The notes under the pieces were generated by a model. It ran no database searches and was not told where the DNA came from. It saw only the letters and a list, made by a program, of their open reading frames with translations. Below, piece after piece: positions 27,591 through 35,612 of a DNA stretch of 64,000 bases (position 1 is its first letter; every line of letters begins with the position of its first letter). The stretch comes from Lachnospiraceae bacterium. GTDB lineage: Bacteria; Bacillota; Clostridia; Lachnospirales; Lachnospiraceae. The stretch is taken from assembly GCA_029053015.1 (NCBI GenBank), contig JAIDHX010000007.1:1-64000 (forward strand). The letters run 5' to 3'. The translations under genes were made by a program, and so were the position numbers.

Positions 27591-28793
27591 ATGAAATACT
27601 TGATAGTTTTAGGGGACGGCATGGCGGATGAGCCGATTGCGGAGCTGGGCGGCAAAACGCCTTTGGAGTACGCGGACACGCCCAATCTGGACCGTCTCAG
27701 CAAAAAATCTGAAATCGGCATGGTGCATACGATTCCCGACGGCATGAAGCCCGGGTCTGACACCGCCAATCTGTCCGTGCTGGGTTACAATCCGAAGGTA
27801 TATTATTCGGGGCGTTCTCCCCTGGAGGCGCTCAGCATCGGCGTTCCCATGAAGGATACGGATATTGCGCTGCGCTGCAATATTGTGACATTGTCGGAAG
27901 AGGCGTGTCCCTTTGCAGAGCAGACGATTATTGACCACAGTTCTTCTGAAATCAGCACGGAGGACTGTGCGGTTCTTCTTAAGGCGGTGGCAGAAGAGCT
28001 TGCCAATGAGGAATTTCAGTTTTATGTAGGCACCAGCTACAGGCACTGTCTGATTTGGAACCATGGAGAGGTGTTGGAATTTACCCAGCCCCATGATGTT
28101 TTAGGGCAGGTAATCGGACAGTATCTTCCCGCGGAAGAAAAATTCCGCAGCATGATGGAGCGAAGCTATGAGTTATTAAAGGACCACCCTATTAACGCAG
28201 AGCGGAAAAAGCAGGGATTGAATCCGGCAAACTGCTGCTGGTTCTGGGGGGCAGGCACCAAACCTGCGCTTTCTTCCTTTGAAGAAAAGACGGGAAAGAA
28301 GGGCATGATGGTTTCTGCAGTTGATTTGCTGAAGGGCATCGCAGTGGGCGCCGGCATGGGTGTTGCCTGTGTGGAGGGCGCTAACGGCGGTTTACATACC
28401 AATTATGAAGGCAAGGTGGACGCTGCAATTAAGGCGCTTGTGGAGGACGGCTATGATTTTGCCTATATCCATGTGGAAGCGCCGGACGAGATGGGACATC
28501 AGGGCAGCGTGGAGAAAAAGGTGAAGGCGATACAGTATCTGGATACCAGAGTGATCGGGCCTGCCGTAGAAAAGCTGGCTGCAGCCGGCGTCGATTACAG
28601 GCTTCTGGTGCTGCCGGATCATCCGACACCGATACGGGTGCGCACGCATACCTCGGACAGCGTGCCTTATCTTTTGTACGACAGTACGGAAGAAAAAGAA
28701 GGCAGCCGCGACTATAACGAGCGGGAAGGGCGTGCCGGCGGCATATTGGTTGCCGAGGGGCACCGGTTAATCGACAGACTTTTTGAAAAATAA
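27591..28793 (+). CDS. Cofactor-independent phosphoglycerate mutase-like enzyme, proposed homoserine kinase
   Basis: About 400 residues of the archaeal-type (ApgM-like) branch of the alkaline phosphatase superfamily. Metal-site motifs include LIVLGDGMADEP, the TPNLD segment, PGSDTANLSVLGYNP, YIHVEAPDEMGHQG and VLPDHPTP. One subfamily of these proteins is proposed to replace the GHMP-type homoserine kinase. The position between homoserine dehydrogenase and aspartate kinase, with no thrB nearby, supports that role here. Glycolytic mutase activity is the alternative. The start at 27591 follows AGGAG. The gap to hom is 17 bp. Confidence 0.85.
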   Translation: MKYLIVLGDGMADEPIAELGGKTPLEYADTPNLDRLSKKSEIGMVHTIPDGMKPGSDTANLSVLGYNPKVYYSGRSPLEALSIGVPMKDTDIALRCNIVTLSEEACPFAEQTIIDHSSSEISTEDCAVLLKAVAEELANEEFQFYVGTSYRHCLIWNHGEVLEFTQPHDVLGQVIGQYLPAEEKFRSMMERSYELLKDHPINAERKKQGLNPANCCWFWGAGTKPALSSFEEKTGKKGMMVSAVDLLKGIAVGAGMGVACVEGANGGLHTNYEGKVDAAIKALVEDGYDFAYIHVEAPDEMGHQGSVEKKVKAIQYLDTRVIGPAVEKLAAAGVDYRLLVLPDHPTPIRVRTHTSDSVPYLLYDSTEEKEGSRDYNEREGRAGGILVAEGHRLIDRLFEK

Positions 28794-28814
28794 TTGTGAG
28801 GAGTACGGGATGTT

Positions 28815-30134
28815 ATGAAAAAAGTTGTAAAATTCGGCGGCAGTTCTCTTGCCAGTGCGGAGCAGTTTGTCAAGGTGGGCAATATCATCAGGGCGGATAA
28901 GGAGCGGAGTTATGTGGTGCCTTCCGCGCCGGGAAAGCGGTTTCCAGAGGATACCAAGGTAACGGATATGCTTTACGACTGTTACGGGATTGCAAAGGCA
29001 GGGAAGGATTTTTCCGCTGAGCTTGCTGCGATTAAGGCGAGGTATCAGGAAATTATCGATGGACTGCGCATGGAGCTTTCCCTTGACGAAGAATTTCAGG
29101 TGATTGAAAAGAATTTTAAAGAGAAGGCGGGACATAATTACGCGGCTTCCCGCGGGGAGTACTTAAACGGTATCATTATGGCTGCCTATCTTGGCTATGA
29201 TTTTATAGATGCGGCGGAAGTGATTTTCTTTCAGGACAACGGCGAGTTTGACGCCGATTTGACAAACGAGGTACTTGCAGAAAGGCTGTCCCACTGCCAG
29301 AATGCGGTAATTCCGGGATTTTACGGCGCTTACGCGGACGGACGGGTCAAGACTTTTTCCAGAGGCGGCTCCGACGTTACCGGATCCATTGTGGCAAAGG
29401 CTGTAAAAGCCGATGTATATGAAAACTGGACGGATGTTTCGGGCTTTCTGGTTGCAGACCCCCGCATCATCGATAATCCGGAAGTGATTGAAGTTATCAC
29501 TTACAGGGAGCTGCGGGAGCTTGCCTACATGGGAGCCGGTGTGCTGCATGAGGACGCTATTTTCCCGGTACGCCAGCAGGGAATCCCCATCAATATCCGC
29601 AACACCAATGCACCGGAGGACGAGGGCACATGGATTGTGGGAAGCACCTGCCAGAAGTCTAAGTATGTCATTACGGGTATCGCGGGCAAAAAGGGCTTTT
29701 GCGCCATCAATATTGAAAAAGATAAGATGAATTCAGAAATCGGTTTCGGAAGAAAGGTACTGCAGTCCTTTGAGGAGAACGGCATTTCTTTTGAGCATGT
29801 GCCGTCCGGTATCGATACCATGACCGTGTTTGTCCATCAGGACGAGTTTATGCACAAGGAGCAGAAAGTAGTAGCAGGAATCCACAGGCTTGCAAATCCG
29901 GATTCCATCGATATTGAGTCGGATTTGGCGCTGATAGCAGTGGTAGGAAGGGGCATGAAGTCCATGCGCGGTACTGCGGGCAGGCTGTTCTCTGCATTGG
30001 CGCATGCCAATATCAATGTCAAGATGATTGACCAGGGCTCCTCCGAGCTGAATATTATCATAGGTGTTGCCAATGAGGATTTCGAGACGGCAATCAAAGC
30101 GGTTTATGATATTTTTGTGGTGACGCAGTTGTAA
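28815..30134 (+). CDS. lysC: Aspartate kinase
   Basis: 439 residues. The kinase start VVKFGGSSLASAEQF, SRGEYLNGIIMAAYLGY, TFSRGGSDVTGSIVAKAV and YENWTDVSGFLVADPRI are diagnostic. Two C-terminal ACT domains (about 295-435) hold the end-product site, with GIDTMTVFVHQ and SSELNIIIGV. It makes aspartyl phosphate, the first step to lysine, methionine and threonine. Co-transcription with hom and the proposed homoserine kinase suggests a threonine-directed isozyme. Confidence 0.95.
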   Translation: MKKVVKFGGSSLASAEQFVKVGNIIRADKERSYVVPSAPGKRFPEDTKVTDMLYDCYGIAKAGKDFSAELAAIKARYQEIIDGLRMELSLDEEFQVIEKNFKEKAGHNYAASRGEYLNGIIMAAYLGYDFIDAAEVIFFQDNGEFDADLTNEVLAERLSHCQNAVIPGFYGAYADGRVKTFSRGGSDVTGSIVAKAVKADVYENWTDVSGFLVADPRIIDNPEVIEVITYRELRELAYMGAGVLHEDAIFPVRQQGIPINIRNTNAPEDEGTWIVGSTCQKSKYVITGIAGKKGFCAINIEKDKMNSEIGFGRKVLQSFEENGISFEHVPSGIDTMTVFVHQDEFMHKEQKVVAGIHRLANPDSIDIESDLALIAVVGRGMKSMRGTAGRLFSALAHANINVKMIDQGSSELNIIIGVANEDFETAIKAVYDIFVVTQL

Positions 30135-30156
30135 AAGAATAAGAGAGAAAATACAA

Positions 30157-30207
30157 AAAGAAACAGAGGGTACGGCTGAAAGCGGCAGACACTCTGTTTC
30201 TTTTTTT
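30157..30207 (+). terminator. Rho-independent terminator of the threonine-branch operon
   Basis: AAAGAAACAGAG (30157-30168) pairs with CTCTGTTTCTTT (30192-30203), followed by T residues. The loop is about 23 bases. Confidence 0.8.
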
Positions 30208-30244
30208 ATATATTATTTTCTTATGCTCTTTGTGCGTGTGCTTC

Positions 30245-31084
30245 TTACAAAAGTTGCTGAAGGATTTCCTTATCCACAAAGGGGGCGAGTCCACTAAGCA
30301 GGCAGAGGTCTATATTTTCTCCTGCCTTAAGTTTTGTAGCCAGTCTGTTGACTGTGTCTCTGTCTAGAAAAGGCGCCAGTCCGATTAATCCGCTTAAGTC
30401 AACGGTTTCTACATTTTGTGTCAACTTATTCAATGTGCTGCTGTCTACAAAAGGGGCAAGTCCGCAGAGCAGGCAGAGGTCTATGTCTTCGGGAGAGAGT
30501 TTTTCTGCCAGCCTGATTACCGTGTCTCTGTTGAGAGAAGGCGCCAGTCCGATTAATCCGCTTAAGTCAACTGTTTCCACGTTTTGAGTCAGCTTATCTA
30601 ATGTGCTGCTGTCTACAAAAGGGGCAAGTCCGCAGAGCAGGCAGAGGTCTATGTCTTCGGGAGAGAGTTTTTCTGCCAGTCTGTTGACCATGTCTTTATC
30701 TAGAAAGGGTGCCAGTCCAATCAGCCCTCCTAAATCAACTTCTATGTTTTCAGCTATCTCGTTTAAAGCCTTTGGCGGCATAAGCGGTGCGACATCGCAG
30801 ATCTCTTCGGGAGAGGGGTTTGGTCCGCTGTTGTTTTCGCTGTATTCCATGACCTTTTGGATTTTTTGTGCCTGTTGTTCAGAACCTAATAGTTGCTCAA
30901 AGCTTATATCAAGAATCCCACATAACTCGTCGAGTTTGCTGATATCCGGCATGGAATTGCCGCGTTCCCAGTTGGAGACTGCCTGATAGCTGACGCCCAT
31001 CCGGTCTGCAAGATTTACCTGTGTCATATTTTTGGCGATTCGCGCCGTTTTAATTTCTTCTGCAACCTTCATTGTATCAAACAT
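30245..31084 (-). CDS. XRE-family regulator with tandem 56-residue repeats
   Basis: 279 residues. An N-terminal Cro/C1-type HTH (about 8-65, NMTQVNLADRMGVSYQAVSN) is followed by a linker and then near-identical tandem repeats to the C-terminus. Each 56-residue unit has two halves, one with GLIGLAPFLDRDTVNRLA and one with LCGLAPFVDSSTLDKLTQ, so each is itself a duplicated helical motif of about 28 residues. No known repeat family is recognised. The repeats may bind a protein or peptide and control DNA binding. The start at 31084 follows AGGAGG. DNA identity between units is high, implying recent expansion or gene conversion. Confidence 0.85.
   Translation of the reverse strand: MFDTMKVAEEIKTARIAKNMTQVNLADRMGVSYQAVSNWERGNSMPDISKLDELCGILDISFEQLLGSEQQAQKIQKVMEYSENNSGPNPSPEEICDVAPLMPPKALNEIAENIEVDLGGLIGLAPFLDKDMVNRLAEKLSPEDIDLCLLCGLAPFVDSSTLDKLTQNVETVDLSGLIGLAPSLNRDTVIRLAEKLSPEDIDLCLLCGLAPFVDSSTLNKLTQNVETVDLSGLIGLAPFLDRDTVNRLATKLKAGENIDLCLLSGLAPFVDKEILQQLL
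30262..30760. repeat. Coding tandem repeat, 168-bp period
   Basis: Corresponding positions recur at 30373, 30541 and 30709, a period of exactly 168 bp (56 codons). Two full units are flanked by a partial unit on each side. The two full units differ at only a few bases. Confidence 0.9.
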
Positions 31085-31435
31085 TTCTCGTTCCTCCTGT
31101 TTTCATAAATCAGTATTACCGCGGTGTTTTTGCGATTGGCTTGTTTTTTGACGTCATAATGATTGTAGCATAGATATGACGGCGGGGGAATCAAGTGGTG
31201 CTTGAATTGGAAGATTTGCACATGGGTAATGCAGCAGGTCACGCCGACAGTCAGGCTTATGCCTTTTCAGACGCGCTCTCGCTCGGATAAAAACGTAACA
31301 GTACTAGGCTCGAAAGAACCTCGCCAAGTACTGACGTTTTTATACGGTCTGAAAAGGCATAAGCCTGACTGTCGGCTGAGAGCAGCATAAGGTAAGATTG
31401 TGTCAATGAATTGCACAGTTAATAGCAATCAGCTT
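31085..31435. other. Intergenic region with palindrome B copy 2
   Basis: 351 bp separate two minus-strand XRE genes. The centre is the family B palindrome; the rest shows no gene. The upstream control region of the repeat-containing XRE gene must lie in the right half of this gap. Confidence 0.6.
31243..31376. repeat. Long palindrome family B, copy 2
   Basis: 134 bp. The 30-base arms (31243-31272 and 31347-31376) are perfect inverted repeats. Directly after the left arm comes the constant box GCGCTCTCGCTC, then an inner hairpin (AAAACGTAACAGTACTAG against CAAGTACTGACGTTTTTA). Relative to copy 1 the element is inverted and the arm sequence differs while pairing is kept. Confidence 0.92.
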
Positions 31436-32074
31436 TTAGCGAGTTTTCTTTGTTATCATCACAATAACATCTGTTATCATACATAACATGGCGTAGAGGA
31501 GCCAGCACAGGATGAATGCGGTGTGGGAGTTCAGCATGAAAAGCGAGGGAAAAGGGCTGAAGGTCCACCAGGTGCCGTTTATGGTTCCTTGTATGAAATT
31601 AAATATGCAGGTAACAGGCATTAAAAGAAGAAACCACACGTTTATGGCCGCAAACCATTTTTGGGAAGAAGTTTTATGTTCTCCTTTAAGCTGCCCGATT
31701 ACATGGATAGTGCAGCCGGCAGCCATAAGAATAAAGCCGACTGCGACGGAGAGAGGAGTTTGTTTTTCTATCCAAATCATAATGGCAATTATCAGTCCTG
31801 CAAAGTTGACAGCCGTGCCCACTGTGGAATACATTCTTGCATCCCGTCTGTCTGCCCGGGACAAATTCGGCTCCAGTTCTATTCCCTTCAATAAATAGTC
31901 CGTTGTCACTTCAAAATAGTCGCTTAGCAGGATGACCTTTTCCACGTCGGGGCTGCTTTGTTCACTTTCCCATTTGGATACTGCCTGTCTTGAAACACCG
32001 ATTTTGTCTGCAAGTTCTTCCTGTGATATGCTTTTTGCTTTTCGCAGGGATTGTATTCTGTCTGCTATTGTCAT
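31436..32074 (-). CDS. XRE-family regulator with C-terminal membrane domain
   Basis: 212 residues. The HTH (about 3-60, SISQEELADKIGVSRQAVSK then WESEQSSPDVEKVI) is the common Firmicute type. The C-terminal half holds three or four membrane segments (about 85-105, 108-125, 140-160 and 180-205). Membrane-bound XRE proteins of this layout are widespread and poorly characterised. The start at 32074 has AGGAGG. Target unknown. Confidence 0.88.
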   Translation of the reverse strand: MTIADRIQSLRKAKSISQEELADKIGVSRQAVSKWESEQSSPDVEKVILLSDYFEVTTDYLLKGIELEPNLSRADRRDARMYSTVGTAVNFAGLIIAIMIWIEKQTPLSVAVGFILMAAGCTIHVIGQLKGEHKTSSQKWFAAINVWFLLLMPVTCIFNFIQGTINGTWWTFSPFPSLFMLNSHTAFILCWLLYAMLCMITDVIVMITKKTR

Positions 32075-32276
32075 GACGCTGCCTCCTGAATTTTTGATAG
32101 TGCCATTGTAATATATATGATGGTTGCATTTCCACCATTTTAACCTGACAATATGTCAACCGTTTGTTGCAATATAGCATAAATGGGGAGAAAATCAATA
32201 GAATAGTAGAATTATGGAAAAATTTACTATAAAAAGATAAAAAGACAAAAATTTTGAAAAAAATTAGAAAAAAGTG

Positions 32277-32305
32277 TTGACAAATGAAAATTATATGTAT
32301 ATAAT
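32277..32305 (+). promoter_or_regulatory. Strong sigma-A-type promoter in a gene-free region
   Basis: Consensus TTGACA (32277-32282) and consensus TATAAT (32300-32305) with the optimal 17-bp spacer. No protein gene follows for more than 500 bp. Confidence 0.85.
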
Positions 32306-32311
32306 GAACTT

Positions 32312-32668
32312 ACAAACAAAGAAACAGACAGACAACAGCAGAAGTGCTAATAAAAAAGAAAGTGAGGTACGGTCCACCTAAAACGTAAATTTTATTCTAA
32401 CATCCATATTAAAATACAAATGAATATAGATACAAAAGAGAAAAGAGTACAAGTACACAGGAAAAAGTAACGAAGTACAACAGATAAAAATAAGTTGACG
32501 TTACAGTACAATCAGTACAAAAGAAGAAGTGGAAAGGTACAAAAGAAAAAATATGGATGAGAATTTCGGTAACTGTAAACCATTATCATAATTTCATAGG
32601 AGGGTAGTCCATTGGATAGCATAGTCTGAAAGGGCGCATTGATTAAAAATAATCGGTGCGCTCTTTTC
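32312..32668 (+). ncRNA. Candidate noncoding RNA, about 355 nt
   Basis: Between the consensus promoter and a hairpin terminator lies a purine-rich, AT-rich stretch with no open reading frame of size. It contains seven GTAC tetramers between about 32368 and 32550, most in the form GTACAA. Near the end, AGGAGGGTAGTCCATTG could direct only a five-codon peptide. This could be a regulatory RNA, a leader RNA or the remains of a gene. I do not recognise a known RNA family. The whole gap 32075-32822 is otherwise empty. Confidence 0.45.
32631..32668 (+). terminator. Terminator of the candidate noncoding RNA
   Basis: GGGCGCATTGATT (32632-32644) pairs with AATCGGTGCGCTC (32651-32663). Three of the pairs are G-U wobbles in plus-strand RNA, so the stem is stable only as RNA of that strand. 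TTTTC follows. Confidence 0.75.
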
Positions 32669-32822
32669 ATGTAATAAAAAGGATTAAAACAGCGAAAAAT
32701 ATATTTCTGCCATATTAATTTGACGAATTAAGAAAAAAATTAAGAAAAGTAGAGTATTTTCTGTAGAAAAGTGTCTCAAAATAGAGTATGATATACCATA
32801 TATAGTGGAGGAGAATGATTAG

Positions 32823-34181
32823 ATGGCAGAAAACGCAAGAAGCAGTCAGGCTAAAAAAACAGATACCAGCGCTGTGGATCTTATCAGACGTGAGGAGAGG
32901 CGCAGGCGGAGAAAACGTAATCAGGTATTTGCTTATCTGACACTGATATTGTTTGTGATATTGATTGTTGCAGGCGTTGTGGCGGCAGTTATCTTAATTG
33001 GAAAGAAGCAGCCGGTAAAGCAGCCGGACGATAATGGGTCTCTGGCAGATGAGATTGACGATTTGGTGGGACCGGAGGAAAGTTTGGAAAAACCGGAAGT
33101 TCCGGACACGACGGTTCCGGAGCCGACGCCGGAAGAAAAGCTGGACAAGATTATAGATGCGGCGATAGAGGTTATGCCGCTTGAGGATAAAGTGGCAGGG
33201 CTCTTTATTGTCACGCCGGAGGCGATTACCGGAGCCGGCACGGCGATACAGGCAGGTGAAGGCACGAAGGATGCACTGAATAAGTGGGCGGTAGGAGGTC
33301 TGATTTATTTTCAGAAAAATATAAAATCGGCTGAGCAGTTAAAAGAGATGATTTCAAACACTTTGCTTTACAGCAAGTATCCGCTGTTTATTGCTGTGGA
33401 CGAGGAGGGCGGACAGGTGAGCCGTCTTGTACAGGCCGGACTTGCAGAAAATGCAGGCGGCGCACATGCGATTGGCGCGACAGCCGATCCCGCGCAGGCT
33501 TATCAGGCGGGACAGGAGATTGCGGGATATCTCGGAGAATATGGTTTTAATCTGGATTTTGCACCGGTAGCGGATATCAATAATGTGGAAGGCAGTGTGA
33601 TTGGAGACCGTTCTTACGGCAGCGATAGTGCGATAGTGTCTTCTATGGTGGCATCCATGGTGCAGGGGCTTGAGGAAAACGGCGTCAGCTCATGCCTGAA
33701 GCACTTCCCGGGCATTGGCAGCAGCGTCGATGATACGCATGTGGGACTTGCAAGTACGGAAAGGACTGCAGAGCAGTTCAGGGCGGAGGAGTTTACAGTC
33801 TTTCAGGCGGGAATAGGAGCAGGAGCGGACTTTGTTATGGTGAGCCACATGGCGGCGACTCCTTTTACCGGAGACAATACGCCCTGTACCCTGTCGCGTG
33901 AGGTAGTAACCGATATTCTGCGGGAAGAGCTGGGCTTTGACGGCGTCATTATCACGGATGCCATGAATATGGGAGCCATAACGGAGTATTACGATGCGGA
34001 CGAGGCGGCAATTCTGGCATTGCGCGCCGGCTGCGACATGATACTGATGCCTGAGGATTTTGAAAAGGCTTATGAAGGCATTTTGGAGGCAGTACGAAAC
34101 GGTACGATTTCCGAGGAGCGCATTAACGATGCCCTGCGCCGCATTTATCGGATTAAATATGCGGATAAGTTGACGGATTAG
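32823..34181 (+). CDS. nagZ: Membrane-anchored glycoside hydrolase family 3 beta-N-acetylhexosaminidase
   Basis: 452 residues. A cytosolic lysine/arginine-rich start, one membrane segment (about 38-60) and an acidic proline-rich linker (about 65-105) precede a GH3 NagZ-type barrel (about 110-450). Motifs: LFIAVDEEGGQVSRL, NLDFAPVADINN, the nucleophile aspartate in VIITDAMNMGAI, and the Asp-x-His acid/base element in SVDDTHVGL. The canonical histidine in KHFPGHG is isoleucine here (KHFPGIG). It probably removes N-acetylglucosamine from peptidoglycan fragments outside the membrane. GGAGGAG precedes the start. Confidence 0.9.
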   Translation: MAENARSSQAKKTDTSAVDLIRREERRRRRKRNQVFAYLTLILFVILIVAGVVAAVILIGKKQPVKQPDDNGSLADEIDDLVGPEESLEKPEVPDTTVPEPTPEEKLDKIIDAAIEVMPLEDKVAGLFIVTPEAITGAGTAIQAGEGTKDALNKWAVGGLIYFQKNIKSAEQLKEMISNTLLYSKYPLFIAVDEEGGQVSRLVQAGLAENAGGAHAIGATADPAQAYQAGQEIAGYLGEYGFNLDFAPVADINNVEGSVIGDRSYGSDSAIVSSMVASMVQGLEENGVSSCLKHFPGIGSSVDDTHVGLASTERTAEQFRAEEFTVFQAGIGAGADFVMVSHMAATPFTGDNTPCTLSREVVTDILREELGFDGVIITDAMNMGAITEYYDADEAAILALRAGCDMILMPEDFEKAYEGILEAVRNGTISEERINDALRRIYRIKYADKLTD

Positions 34182-34246
34182 CGGCAGGCGGAATACTACG
34201 CTGCTTTTCAGGGCAGAAGAATGCCGGATAAAAGGAAACATCGGAC

Positions 34247-34290
34247 AGAGGAGCATATCATCACAAATCAAGGTGATTGCTCCTCTTTTC
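34247..34290 (+). terminator. Rho-independent terminator after nagZ
   Basis: AGAGGAGCA (34247-34255) pairs with TGCTCCTCT (34278-34286), extended by an inner ATCAC/GTGAT stem, then TTTTC. Confidence 0.75.
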
Positions 34291-34297
34291 TGTTTGC

Positions 34298-34336
34298 CGG
34301 TGATTATATTTTATACAGAATGTGATATAATCACCG
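34298..34336 (+). promoter_or_regulatory. Palindromic operator-like site overlapping a -10 element
   Basis: CGGTGATTATAT (34298-34309) and ATATAATCACCG (34325-34336) are a perfect 12-bp inverted repeat with a 15-bp spacer. The right arm contains TATAAT (34326-34331), 58 bp before the HTH-kinase gene. A protein bound here would block the promoter; autoregulation by the downstream HTH protein is a guess. Confidence 0.55.
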
Positions 34337-34388
34337 ATAAACGAGGATGGCATGTTATAATAAAGCAAATATTTTATGGAGTATACTT

Positions 34389-35558
34389 ATGAAATATGTA
34401 AATGCAAACGAGGTGCTGCCTGCGGAATTACTTGCGGCGGTTCAAAAATGTTATCAAGGCGGTTATCTGTATATACCAAAAGGAAATGCCTGTGAGGTAA
34501 AACAGAAGACGGACTACAAGATTGAGTTGGAAAAACGCAATCAGTATATCTATTTGAAGCACCTGGAAGGGAGAACGAACGGGCAGCTTGCAAATATATA
34601 TCATCTGTCGGAGCCAAGTATCAGAAGAATTATTTCGAAGGAAAGGGTGGGGTATCAAAAAATGAAAGGAATCATAGAACAGATTTTACCTTTATGGGGA
34701 ATGGAAAACAGACAATTAGAACAAATATATCCTTCGGCTTGGGAGGTCAATCATTCCTATGTGTTAAAAGTGTATGATGACAAAAAACAGTTGGAAAGAA
34801 ATATAAAAATATTGACAATATTATCGGGCTGCAATATTCCGGTGGCGGAGATAGTACCTGCCAAAACAGGAGAAAAATATGTCGAGTGTCAAAACGCCTA
34901 TTTCTTTATGACAAAAAAACTGCCGGGAAGTAATGATTTTGACATGAAAGATGAAAAAATGGCTTGGAAAATGGGCTGTGCAATCGCACGGCTGCATATA
35001 GCGTTCCGGGAATGTGAAAAGGAAGTTGAATTTTGGGATAATAGCCTGTTAAAAGAGATGAAGGGCTGGGTACGGGACAACTTAAGCAATCATGAATGGC
35101 AGATAGTAGACGAAGCGGAATATGAAAAAACAGTGGAGTCGTTAGAGCGCGTGTATGGCTTTCTGCCAAAGCAGTTGATTCATAGAGATGTGCATTCCGG
35201 GAACTTTTTGTTTTCGGAGGGCAATTTTACAGGATATATTGATTTTGATTTGAGTCAGAAAAATATCAGGATATTCGATATTTGTTATTTCCTGACAGGA
35301 TTGCTGGCAGAAGAAACGGAAGAAGCGCTTACAAAGAGTGAATGGCTTGCAAATGTAAAAGCAGTGGTTGCAGGCTACGAGAGCATAATCAAACTTTCTG
35401 AGAAAGAAAAAGCAGCAATTCCCTGTGTGATGGAATGTATAGAAATTTTGTTTGTCGCATATTTCATCGGTATGGAAGACACAAAGCAAGCTGACACTGC
35501 ATATGATGTGTTTCGGCTGATACAAAATTGTACGGAACTTCAGGGTTGTTATTTTTAA
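34389..35558 (+). CDS. Fusion of a CD3324/Mor-type HTH domain and an aminoglycoside phosphotransferase-like kinase
   Basis: About 389 residues. Residues 1-85 match the small CD3324-like regulators (KYVNANEVLPAELLAAVQKC, GGYLYIPKG, then the HTH NGQLANIYHLSEPSIRRIIS). Residues about 95-389 are an APH/choline kinase fold: a nucleotide-binding N-lobe, the catalytic loop LIHRDVHSGNFLF and the metal-binding GYIDFDLSQ. The HTH unit is normally a stand-alone protein. A kinase able to modify a small molecule fused to a DNA-binding module suggests a self-contained sensor/regulator or a resistance gene with built-in control. The substrate is not known. The ATG at 34389 follows TGGAG. Confidence 0.85.
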   Translation: MKYVNANEVLPAELLAAVQKCYQGGYLYIPKGNACEVKQKTDYKIELEKRNQYIYLKHLEGRTNGQLANIYHLSEPSIRRIISKERVGYQKMKGIIEQILPLWGMENRQLEQIYPSAWEVNHSYVLKVYDDKKQLERNIKILTILSGCNIPVAEIVPAKTGEKYVECQNAYFFMTKKLPGSNDFDMKDEKMAWKMGCAIARLHIAFRECEKEVEFWDNSLLKEMKGWVRDNLSNHEWQIVDEAEYEKTVESLERVYGFLPKQLIHRDVHSGNFLFSEGNFTGYIDFDLSQKNIRIFDICYFLTGLLAEETEEALTKSEWLANVKAVVAGYESIIKLSEKEKAAIPCVMECIEILFVAYFIGMEDTKQADTAYDVFRLIQNCTELQGCYF

Positions 35559-35612
35559 AAGTATGGTTTACCATAGAAATCAACAATCCCAATAAATGTG
35601 AGGAATAATAAC

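Noticed and set aside
32590..32632. Five-codon peptide after AGGAGGGTAGTCC as a leader peptide
   Set aside because: No downstream biosynthetic or resistance gene is close enough and no alternative hairpins support attenuation.
33700..33740. NagZ KHFPGIG lacking the common histidine
   Set aside because: The Asp-x-His element and the nucleophile aspartate are intact, so loss of activity is not supported.
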